NCBI GenBank assembly: GCA_016935735.1
Contig: JAFGQK010000145.1
Span: 1-53,655 of the forward strand
Direction of reading: 5' to 3'
DNA length: 53,655 nt
Origin: Spirochaetales bacterium
Lineage (GTDB): Bacteria > Spirochaetota > Spirochaetia > SZUA-6 > JAFGRV01
Part shown: positions 46,810 to 53,655 of the stretch, piece after piece
How the letters are laid out: each line of letters begins with the position of its first letter
Position numbering within the stretch: the stretch's first letter is position 1
Notes under the pieces: generated by a model
The model's input: only the letters and a program-made list of their open reading frames with translations
Database searches by the model: none
What the model was told of the DNA's origin: nothing
Made by a program: the position numbers and the translations under genes

Positions 46810-48213
46810 ATGATAAAAAAATTCATATATATTATCATTACAGGTTTTCTTGCAGCCGGTTGTTCACTATATAATGATGAAATCAACAGAAAACCGGTAA
46901 ATGGTGTTACACGTGCCAGTACCCAGGATAATCAATACCGGACATTGGCTGAATACTGGTCTCCCCGGTTTTACCAGGATATGGATGATACGAATTACAA
47001 AGGTGATGTACTTACAAAATTTAACTTTGATGGCGATTATAATGGACGAAACAACTGGGAAAATCTTCTTTCATACAACCTGGGTGACCATGCATTAAAG
47101 GCTTGTGTATATTATTCTGTTGTAGAGACATCAAACTTCTATTTTATCGGGTACTATACATTTCATCCAATGGATTGGGAAAATATTGATTTTGATTCTG
47201 TAAGTCATGAAAATGATCTGGAGGGTGTTCTCCTGGCGGTTAAAAAGACAGGAGGAAATGGCACACTCATCTGTGCAATTACGGAAGCCCATAATCACTT
47301 CTACCAGTACCAGGCACCCGGGCAGTCATTATCCACAGGTTCAGACAACATTGACGGAACATTGAATATGTACGGGACTCATCCGAAAATTTTTATCCAG
47401 GCAAAAGGGCATGGTGTTTTTTATCACGATAATGGGAGCGCACCCGGCGGGGACGGGATTGTTTATTACTGTTCAAGTACAACGGCAGATTCCCCTGCAT
47501 CCGGTTCGGGGAATTGGACAGGAACATACAGATATATGCTTATTGCAATGGATTCTTCAAGTCCTGACCAGGGATTCTGGTACAGACGAAACCAGATAGG
47601 GAATGATAACACCTTTTCTGCCTGGGGAATCATACGGGGAGATACTTATGGGGATAATAAAGCAAAAGTCCCCTGGGCATGGGATGATCCGGATGATGGT
47701 GAGGTGTTTTCAGGGGATCTGCTCTGTGATCCGGCTCACCTTATTGATTGTCAGCTTAATGGTCCAGCACTGAACGGGATGTCACATAGCTATGTGAATA
47801 ATATCTATGCAACACATAAATTTGAGATACTTGCAGTACAATCTGACAAAAACCGGGATCCCCTGGGGGGAAAATCAGATATCTATGTAAAAGTAAATGC
47901 CCCGGGTGCAGCAGAAGGAACAGATGATATCCTCGATGCAAGAGCATGGAAAAAAAACAGTGCATCCACTGGCACCTATTACAATTTTCAATATGGCGGA
48001 TATGATGCAGAAGGACAAAAGACCTATACAGAAACAATACGAACTCATTATTTTGCCCGTTACGGTTCTCCCGGTGTTGTATTTTCTGTTTATGACAGTG
48101 ATACGGATTCAGATGATCATATGGGAAGTATTACCCTGTATAACTCGGTGAATTATTCAAGCGGTGTTGATCTTGGTGATGCAAGAATAAAGTTCATTTT
48201 TACAAAGTTCTAA
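46810..48213 (+). CDS. Lipoprotein with NPP1/Vps62-like domain and C2-like domain
   Basis: A 467-residue lipoprotein with lipobox FLAAGC (Cys18). Residues about 45-300 resemble the NPP1/Vps62 beta-sandwich: YWSPRFYQDMDD at the start, ACVYYSVVETSNFYFIGYY, and SHENDLEGVLLAV (His133, Asp136, Glu138), close to the HxxDWE metal motif of that fold. The last 100 residues look like a C2 domain: KFEILAVQSDKNRDPLGGKSD and VVFSVYDSDTDSDDHMGS with clustered Asp for calcium. The start at 46810 was preferred because AAGGG is too near the ATG at 46801. Substrate or membrane target unknown. Converges with the phosphatase gene. Confidence 0.6.
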   Translation: MIKKFIYIIITGFLAAGCSLYNDEINRKPVNGVTRASTQDNQYRTLAEYWSPRFYQDMDDTNYKGDVLTKFNFDGDYNGRNNWENLLSYNLGDHALKACVYYSVVETSNFYFIGYYTFHPMDWENIDFDSVSHENDLEGVLLAVKKTGGNGTLICAITEAHNHFYQYQAPGQSLSTGSDNIDGTLNMYGTHPKIFIQAKGHGVFYHDNGSAPGGDGIVYYCSSTTADSPASGSGNWTGTYRYMLIAMDSSSPDQGFWYRRNQIGNDNTFSAWGIIRGDTYGDNKAKVPWAWDDPDDGEVFSGDLLCDPAHLIDCQLNGPALNGMSHSYVNNIYATHKFEILAVQSDKNRDPLGGKSDIYVKVNAPGAAEGTDDILDARAWKKNSASTGTYYNFQYGGYDAEGQKTYTETIRTHYFARYGSPGVVFSVYDSDTDSDDHMGSITLYNSVNYSSGVDLGDARIKFIFTKF

Positions 48214-48220
48214 GGTCTTT

Positions 48221-50635
48221 TTACCGGACACGCCGTACCAGTACAAGTGACATATCATCCCTGGGATCTCCATTACACCAGTTTGTAACATCTCTGAATA
48301 TCGCTTCCTGCATTGCTTCCACATCCTTTCCCCCGTGTGCTGCAACAATGTCCTTAAAACCATATATATCAAGAATTTTTTTTTCTCTATTAAAAACCTC
48401 TGTCAATCCATCGGTAAAAAGGACTAATACATCTCCAATCTCCAGGCTAAATTCTGCATTCTTTGTGTTTTCCCGGATATCCGGTTTGACATTCAACCAC
48501 ATACCCCTTGTTTCTATTAATTCACAAGTTCCGGTATGTTGACGGTAAATAATTAGATCCAGATGCAAACCGGCGTACTGAAACTGGCCCTTTCCCAGGT
48601 ACTTTAAAGTGGTAAAAGTCATATACAGGGTCTCTCCCATACGGCCGGTTATATTCTTAAACAATACATTATTCACCATAATGACGATATCCCGGGCACT
48701 TATATTATAATTGGTGGTAATCGTTGTATGAACTGTCTGTGCCATCATCATAACCAACCCGGAGGCAACCCCATGACCCGATACATCCCCTATTCCCAAC
48801 CAGAGTGTTCCTTCCCGGTCAAGGGCTATATCATAATAATCACCGCCTACCTCTGCTGCCGTAAGCATACGGGCAGTGATCTCAAAGTCAGGATGAATTG
48901 TTTTTATTACTTCCGGCAGCAGGGAAATCTGAATATGTCTGGCCACCTCCATTTCCGTATTTATACGGAGGTTTTCATCCTTTAGTTGTCTGTTAAGAAT
49001 TTGAATCTCTTTATTCGCTATCGCCAGTTCCCTGGTGCGTTCTTGAAACTGTTTTAAAAGCAAAGCTCCGTGCAGTGAACTGGCAATCTGGACTGTCAGT
49101 ATAGGATATAATTTCTCATTTTTTATATATGAATCGATAAGCCAGAATCCGATTTGTTCATCCCGGAAGTAAAGTGCTTCCATTACCATTCTTAGACGGT
49201 CATGCTTTTTTAGAAATCCTTCCGGGACCAGGGAACGGGTTTGAAAGAGTAAACCTTCCGGTGGTAGTTCTATTCTCCCATTCATATCGTATGCCAATAT
49301 TAACCTTGACCACTGAGGCGGTGTCTGGGGATACGTGAAAGCCGGCGGATTTTCATATAATACCAGATAGCATTTCTGGACGCCGAAGCTTTGCAATTCC
49401 TCTATCAGAATATTCATAAGTTCCGCAATATCAAGGGTCGATATAAAATTCATACCGGAGACTAAAAACTTTTTTGTATAATTGATATCTCTAAACATCT
49501 GGTAAGAGGCTTTTCCCATTTCAGTCCAGGCATACTGTCCAAATGATTTTCCCTGATTTTTCATGCCCCAATCCCATCGTTCAGGTTGATAAAGCATGGT
49601 AAAGATATGCTCCCATATAAGTAGTTCTTCCCGGGATAATCCGGAATCATATATCTGGCTACTTAAGTACTGGAGAAATTCCCGGGGATTTGAAGTAATT
49701 GCCGTGAATACATCTGCCGGTAACTCCAATGCCTTTTCTGGTTTAATTATATCCGGGTTCTTACATCCGCAGGATTGACGCTGGATATACTGTGTCGGGA
49801 CCCTGGTTACCGCCGGTATATCTTCACCTTTGATATAACGAAGAAGCAATTCTGCTGCCTGTTTTCCCATTTCTTCAAAAAACTGATGTACCGTACTTAA
49901 TGCCGGGCTGAAGAACCTGGCTGAAACATTATTATCGAATCCCACAACTGCAATATCTTCCGGTATCCGGATTCCACGGCTTTGCAATTCAGCAATGACA
50001 CCGAATGCCATATAATCATTCGTACACACAAAAGCATCAAAATCCCTGCCCGGTTTTTGATTTCGTTGGTCTATTAACTCCGATACAGCCTGGTGTCCGG
50101 ATGATGTTTGGAAATTACCTGGCAAGGTTAATTTCGGGTCAGGAGAAAGGTCATGGTCGTTCATAGCCCGGATATATGCATTATAGCGTTCCTGCACATC
50201 CGGATGTTCTTCCGGTCCCAGAATATAAGCAATATGTTGATGGTCATGTACCTCTATCAGGTGTGATACTGCTTCGTACATCCCCTGGGTATTATCATTT
50301 ACCACACTTGGAATTCCTTCCACTATTGCACCTACACTCACGATCGGCAGGGAATGATACTTGTGGCAAAGATCTATTAATTCTTTTTCAGGCACATATG
50401 ATGCTATAACATTTGATTCGATAATAAGTCCATCGATATTCTGTTCATTGATCAATTCATAGAGGATATTAGCTTGAATACTATAATTGAATGGTGATCG
50501 TATGGGTTTTCCAGTAAAATGGAGCAAATTTATATTATATTGTAATGCAATATCTCTTATTGCCCTGAAATACAGGATTGGGATATCATAATCCAACTCA
50601 TCACCGATCATTCCGATAGTAAATGAGTCTGTCAT
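48221..50635 (-). CDS. SpoIIE-type phosphatase with LacI-type ligand-binding domain
   Basis: An 804-residue soluble protein. Residues about 1-300 form a LacI/GalR-type periplasmic-binding fold without the DNA-binding helix-turn-helix (TIGMIGDELDYDIPI, FDAFVCTNDYMAFGV, EDIAVVGFDNN). A middle region of unknown fold follows, then a coiled coil (ERTRELAIANKEIQILNRQL) and a PP2C-type SpoIIE domain with GGDYYD, GDVSGHG, LFTDGLTE and GDPRDDMSL holding the metal-binding Asp residues. It should sense a ligand, probably a sugar, inside the cell and dephosphorylate a STAS protein. The ATG at 50635 was preferred to a TTG 17 codons upstream. It follows the STAS gene by 93 bases. Confidence 0.85.
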   Translation of the reverse strand: MTDSFTIGMIGDELDYDIPILYFRAIRDIALQYNINLLHFTGKPIRSPFNYSIQANILYELINEQNIDGLIIESNVIASYVPEKELIDLCHKYHSLPIVSVGAIVEGIPSVVNDNTQGMYEAVSHLIEVHDHQHIAYILGPEEHPDVQERYNAYIRAMNDHDLSPDPKLTLPGNFQTSSGHQAVSELIDQRNQKPGRDFDAFVCTNDYMAFGVIAELQSRGIRIPEDIAVVGFDNNVSARFFSPALSTVHQFFEEMGKQAAELLLRYIKGEDIPAVTRVPTQYIQRQSCGCKNPDIIKPEKALELPADVFTAITSNPREFLQYLSSQIYDSGLSREELLIWEHIFTMLYQPERWDWGMKNQGKSFGQYAWTEMGKASYQMFRDINYTKKFLVSGMNFISTLDIAELMNILIEELQSFGVQKCYLVLYENPPAFTYPQTPPQWSRLILAYDMNGRIELPPEGLLFQTRSLVPEGFLKKHDRLRMVMEALYFRDEQIGFWLIDSYIKNEKLYPILTVQIASSLHGALLLKQFQERTRELAIANKEIQILNRQLKDENLRINTEMEVARHIQISLLPEVIKTIHPDFEITARMLTAAEVGGDYYDIALDREGTLWLGIGDVSGHGVASGLVMMMAQTVHTTITTNYNISARDIVIMVNNVLFKNITGRMGETLYMTFTTLKYLGKGQFQYAGLHLDLIIYRQHTGTCELIETRGMWLNVKPDIRENTKNAEFSLEIGDVLVLFTDGLTEVFNREKKILDIYGFKDIVAAHGGKDVEAMQEAIFRDVTNWCNGDPRDDMSLVLVRRVR

Positions 50636-50728
50636 GATTTTTTTCTTTAATTGCTTTAATGGCTTCACAGTTAAAGTATAAAACAAAAATATCTTTAGAA
50701 CAAATAGAAATACATGAATAATGAAAGA

Positions 50729-51085
50729 TTATACTTTTTTATCAACATCTTCCAGATAAATGTTATCTTTATCAAGGGATTGTATTACTGTCATAGATTT
50801 ATGCTGCCATGTCTTCTTCTTATCGGTTCTGACAATCACTTTATAATGAGGCGGTTTTGCTTTTAAGAAATCAAGCAGACATTTTATACCTGACGAATTA
50901 AGAAATTCAAGGTTTCTAATATCTATAATAAGTAATTCAGGTATATTGGATAATATCTTTTCTAAAAAGGGTTTAATAAATACTTCCGGATCATTATGAT
51001 CGATATCTCCTTCCAGTATTATTATATTACCAGTTGCAGAGATGGCAGCCCTGTTATGAGTTTGTTTCGGAATATTAAATACCAT
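50729..51085 (-). CDS. STAS-domain anti-sigma factor antagonist
   Basis: A 118-residue single STAS domain with IIILEGDIDHND, ELLIIDIRNLEFLNSSGIKCLLDFL and the phosphorylatable Ser in LNSSG. In partner switching, the kinase phosphorylates this residue and the phosphatase removes it. A longer frame begins with TTG at 51097, but the ATG at 51085 has GGAG six bases before it. Its start lies inside the end of the kinase gene, in another frame, so the two are coupled. Presumed substrate of the neighbouring SpoIIE phosphatase. Confidence 0.85.
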   Translation of the reverse strand: MVFNIPKQTHNRAAISATGNIIILEGDIDHNDPEVFIKPFLEKILSNIPELLIIDIRNLEFLNSSGIKCLLDFLKAKPPHYKVIVRTDKKKTWQHKSMTVIQSLDKDNIYLEDVDKKV

Positions 51086-51758
51086 CTGTTTCTCCAATTC
51101 CCTTCGGGGTTATAGATATTTTACTCTTTATACATAAAACAAGTTGTTTGTCATTATAAACATTTTTTCTCCCTTTTAAAAGTGGTTTTATATCTGATTC
51201 TATTTTATAACTTATTTCAGAATGTCCTTCATATCTTATTCTTGCCAATCCTAATTGGCTTATTGCATCGTCTTTGCTATTGATGACACGTATCATCATC
51301 TTTTTATAAGCTTCTCTTGCAGAACCATTATTAATAAGTTCAAAAATTTTTTTAAATTTTTTAATATTCTCCTTATGTGTTATATTTTTAATACGGAGTT
51401 CAATATGTGTATTATCCATATCCTGTTCCAATTCGATGTTGATTCCTTCCTCTGTGGAATATCTACAGGCGTTTTCCATAAGTTCTGAAGCAACAAGAGC
51501 AACCCGGTAAGCTTCTTCATGACTGGTTATTTTTTGTGACAGAATAGAAATGATAAAATTTCTAATAACAACGATATCTTCCCAGTTTGGATAAAAATGA
51601 AGTTTAAGAAGAAACAAATATAACTCCTTATAATTAATATAAATAAAAAAGTGTCCAGTTTCAATAAGTATGAGATATCCTGATTTTAGATAGCCAATAC
51701 CATCTGGATAATAGTTGGCAGAAAGTGGGGAGGGTATTTGCATTTTGTATGGATGCAT
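51075..51758 (-). CDS. GHKL-type ATPase, RsbW-like anti-sigma kinase
   Basis: A 227-residue protein. About 70 residues of unknown, beta-rich sequence precede a Bergerat-fold ATPase: the N-box reads SELMENACRYS with the Mg-binding Asn, and the later GLARIRYEG fits the G-box region. Such proteins phosphorylate a STAS partner and can hold a sigma factor or another target. The gene before it in transcription is the GH30 gene, separated by a strong terminator. A TTG start at 51773 lies at the edge of that terminator and is unlikely; ATG 51758 or 51743 remain, and ribosome-binding sites are weak for both. Confidence 0.75.
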   Translation of the reverse strand: MHPYKMQIPSPLSANYYPDGIGYLKSGYLILIETGHFFIYINYKELYLFLLKLHFYPNWEDIVVIRNFIISILSQKITSHEEAYRVALVASELMENACRYSTEEGINIELEQDMDNTHIELRIKNITHKENIKKFKKIFELINNGSAREAYKKMMIRVINSKDDAISQLGLARIRYEGHSEISYKIESDIKPLLKGRKNVYNDKQLVLCIKSKISITPKGIGETDGI

Positions 51759-51774
51759 TTTAAAAAAATTCAAG

Positions 51775-51802
51775 AAAAACCCCCTGTTTACAGGGGGTTT
51801 TT
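51775..51802. terminator. Strong bidirectional terminator after the GH30 gene
   Basis: Five A, CCCCCTG, loop TTTA, CAGGGGG, five T: a 12-bp stem including the A/T flanks, perfect. It ends leftward transcription from the GH30 gene 31 bases after its stop and lies directly ahead of the kinase gene, which therefore needs its own promoter. Confidence 0.92.
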
Positions 51803-51833
51803 ATATCATAAAACTGCAATTACTCTTCAATCA

Positions 51834-53429
51834 TCAGCAGAATGATGTGACCAGACCCACATAATACTGTGCAACCAGAAGGGCATCGATGATGTCCACC
51901 GAACCATTACAGTCTACATCTGCTTTTGATACATCAAATCCTTCCGGATCAAGATTGACATAGTACTGAGCAATCAACAATGCGTCAATAATATCAATCG
52001 AACCGTCATTATTCACATCCCCGAGATCGCCGGTGCCGGAACCGGTCCCGGTAAAGGTGGTAACACTGTTTGCCGGGAAACTGGCGCTGAATGTCCCATT
52101 GGAAACGGAAATTGCATTACCTTGAACCAGGTCACTGGTTGATGAAGTGACATGGGGAATCACGGAATCGACAGAATACCCGTCCAGGGTGAAACTCCGG
52201 GTCTGGGAACTGCCGCTTTCATTAATGGTAACAATGGCAAAATCGTTTGTGGATGTATTTTTAAAAGCAGTGACCAGTACCCCATTTGAAGAAGAGGTGG
52301 ATGTCGATAATCTATACCATCCGGGTCTTACAAATTTACTGTAATTCCCCATTGTAAAAAGACGCTTATTGGTGAAATAGGTATTATTGGAGGTGTTGAT
52401 ATTTATTAACGCTTCTCCTTTTGCAGGATTCACTTTATAACATATGGTCCACCAATAACACCACGAATTCCCCTCGGCATTAACCAGAAAATCATGTATT
52501 TGTTTGGCCCATTTCATGCCATCGGTCATTGAAGAATCGTTGTCATTCAGATTGGACACCTCTGTCTCCCACACCCTTTTATTTTTGCTTTTGGCATTGG
52601 AAAAAGCATAATAATTGGAATTGTTGTAATTATGAGCTGCGACAATATCCAGGTATTGGGCTGCTGTCGAATCATTCAAGGTGGCTGTTGCCGGTTCTTC
52701 CGTCCAGTTTGAATCTTCTCCTATAATTATCTTTGTATCGCTGCCTTCAAACTGTGGACCAAGATAATCCCGGAGAAAGTTTTTGAATTGATCCCCTGTC
52801 CATCTACAGGAAGAATAACTCGTGCCTAAATTGGGCTCGTTTGCAACAGATATTGCATAAATGGCAATATTGTTCCTGTTTTGCATATACTCGTTTACAT
52901 ATTGATAGAGATATTCGGCGTATTCATCATACATACTCGTAAGAACAGATCCGCCATTAATGCAGCTGTTATTATCTTTCATCCAGCGTGGAGGACTCCA
53001 GACTGTGCTGTAAAACCGTGTACAGCCCCTGGCTTCTGCTTCTTTCATAAACCAGATCTGTTCATCCACAGCATTAAAATTCCAGGTGCCATTCTGCGGT
53101 TCAATGGTTTCAATAGGACCATCAATATCATTTCCCCATTCACTCATACTCCCGTCGCCTACCATGTTTCTCACCATGGAAAGACCAATTCCCGATGTCC
53201 GGGAAAAGAGAAGATCAAGAATCTCGGTTCTTGTGGCTGTTGGAAATTTTTTTAAGTTGTCTGCCTGTCTGAATGCTGCAGAACCGCCGAATCCATCAAT
53301 TTCCTGCTTTAGCTGGTCCCAATACACGGTAACAGTCTGTGTAAACGCCTGAAAAGCAGAGACGTTGAATAAAAGGACGATCATACATAGAAAAATGATG
53401 CTTCCGGGTGATACGTTTCGTTTGTTCAT
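51834..53429 (-). CDS. Secreted GH30 family glycosidase (probably xylanase) with dockerin repeats
   Basis: A 531-residue secreted enzyme. Signal peptide at about 1-31; GH30 catalytic barrel from about 32 with IDGFGGSAAF, STVWSPPRWMK, acid/base Glu198 in SVANEPN and nucleophile Glu290 in WETEVS; a beta-sandwich side domain to about 460; and two C-terminal calcium-binding repeats of dockerin type, GDVNNDGSIDIIDALLIAQ and VDCNGSVDIIDALLVAQ. The barrel is closest in look to glucuronoxylan-cutting GH30 enzymes, but other GH30 activities are possible. The chain ends in Cys. AAGGAG stands 12 bases before the ATG. Confidence 0.9.
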   Translation of the reverse strand: MNKRNVSPGSIIFLCMIVLLFNVSAFQAFTQTVTVYWDQLKQEIDGFGGSAAFRQADNLKKFPTATRTEILDLLFSRTSGIGLSMVRNMVGDGSMSEWGNDIDGPIETIEPQNGTWNFNAVDEQIWFMKEAEARGCTRFYSTVWSPPRWMKDNNSCINGGSVLTSMYDEYAEYLYQYVNEYMQNRNNIAIYAISVANEPNLGTSYSSCRWTGDQFKNFLRDYLGPQFEGSDTKIIIGEDSNWTEEPATATLNDSTAAQYLDIVAAHNYNNSNYYAFSNAKSKNKRVWETEVSNLNDNDSSMTDGMKWAKQIHDFLVNAEGNSWCYWWTICYKVNPAKGEALININTSNNTYFTNKRLFTMGNYSKFVRPGWYRLSTSTSSSNGVLVTAFKNTSTNDFAIVTINESGSSQTRSFTLDGYSVDSVIPHVTSSTSDLVQGNAISVSNGTFSASFPANSVTTFTGTGSGTGDLGDVNNDGSIDIIDALLIAQYYVNLDPEGFDVSKADVDCNGSVDIIDALLVAQYYVGLVTSFC

Positions 53430-53526
53430 TTATGTCGTACTCCTTCATTTAAATAATTTTTTATTTCTCTTATCTTACCATAGATTTTAAATAAAAGCAA
53501 GCTTGTTCAGAGGTTGTAGAGGTTGT

Positions 53527-53655
53527 ATGAATTATATAAAGCGTATAAAATTTAAAAAGACCTGGATTATTTTTTTTCTTCTGGTATTCCTGTTAAGCAT
53601 GAACACTCTTTTTATGCTGAATGCCCAGGAAGATGACCGGGCATGGTTTGATCCA
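53527..53655 (+). CDS. 5' end of a secreted protein gene (cut by window edge)
   Basis: The first 43 codons of a gene that continues beyond the window. The product starts MNYIKRIKFKKTWIIFF with a hydrophobic core and a likely signal peptidase site near LNAQEDD. It diverges from the GH30 gene with 97 bases between the two starts, so the two may share a regulatory region and perhaps a role in polysaccharide use. A GAGGTTGTA direct repeat lies just upstream. Function cannot be told from this part. Confidence 0.6.
   Translation, partial: MNYIKRIKFKKTWIIFFLLVFLLSMNTLFMLNAQEDDRAWFDP

Noticed and set aside
51759-51773. TTG start at 51773 for the GHKL kinase
   Set aside because: It borders a perfect terminator stem and has no ribosome-binding site.
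1-53655. CRISPR arrays, insertion sequences or prophage genes
   Set aside because: No regular direct-repeat array, transposase, integrase or phage structural gene was seen in any frame.

Overview
The window reads as chromosome of a free-living, polysaccharide-degrading spirochaete. The strongest taxonomic pointers are gene orders known from spirochaetes: a TamB-like gene followed by bamA, an OmpH/Skp-type chaperone gene and (after ruvX and small genes) mutS, as in Treponema, and ruvA-ruvB-queA in a row. Coding is dense on both strands. No prophage, insertion sequence or CRISPR array was seen.

Layout. 0-5.7 kb: leftward oligopeptide ABC operon oppA-B-C-D-F. 5.7-8.1 kb: a gene-poor stretch with an FGE-sulfatase (SUMF1) relic, then a 565-residue protein that I read as two tandem kinase-like domains, the second with both catalytic Asp positions changed to Asn. 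8.1-12.1 kb: promoter, then yebC-ruvC-ruvA-ruvB-queA, closed by a bidirectional terminator. 12.1-14.6 kb: small lipoprotein, signal-peptide protein and tmk (leftward), plus an M48 peptidase remnant. 14.7-25.3 kb: two CNNM/CBS membrane proteins, tamB, bamA, skp and ruvX, an envelope-biogenesis block; the first CNNM gene and ruvX seem to start with ATC and CTG. 25.4-29.5 kb: STAS protein, two very small ORFs, mutS, a small basic protein and an RRM RNA-binding protein. 30-38.9 kb: secreted or membrane proteins (YiiX-like cysteine hydrolase lipoprotein, a companion lipoprotein, a DUF2157/GDYXXLXY pair, a NorD-like VWA protein, a transglutaminase-like protein). 39.2-41.6 kb: cytosolic GH2 beta-mannosidase.

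41.65-42.15 kb is the most unusual place. The minus strand has a sigma70-like promoter, about 490 nt of sequence rich in inverted repeats and a rho-independent terminator, so probably an independent non-coding RNA. In its middle lies a complete tRNA fold in circularly permuted order: the 3' half comes first, the 5' half second, the acceptor stem is closed by a GCAA tetraloop, and the anticodon stem continues into flanking helices. D-arm, T-arm and the standard elbow nucleotides are all kept.

42.4-53.7 kb: a membrane/winged-helix protein, a secreted WD40-PDZ-caspase protein with an EF-hand loop, a lipoprotein with NPP1/Vps62-like and C2-like regions, a partner-switching module (GHKL kinase, STAS protein, SpoIIE-type phosphatase with a LacI-type ligand-binding domain), and a secreted GH30 glycosidase with dockerin repeats. 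The GH30 enzyme, the beta-mannosidase and the oligopeptide importer suit an organism living on plant polymers and peptides. All functions are read from motifs by eye; no search was run.
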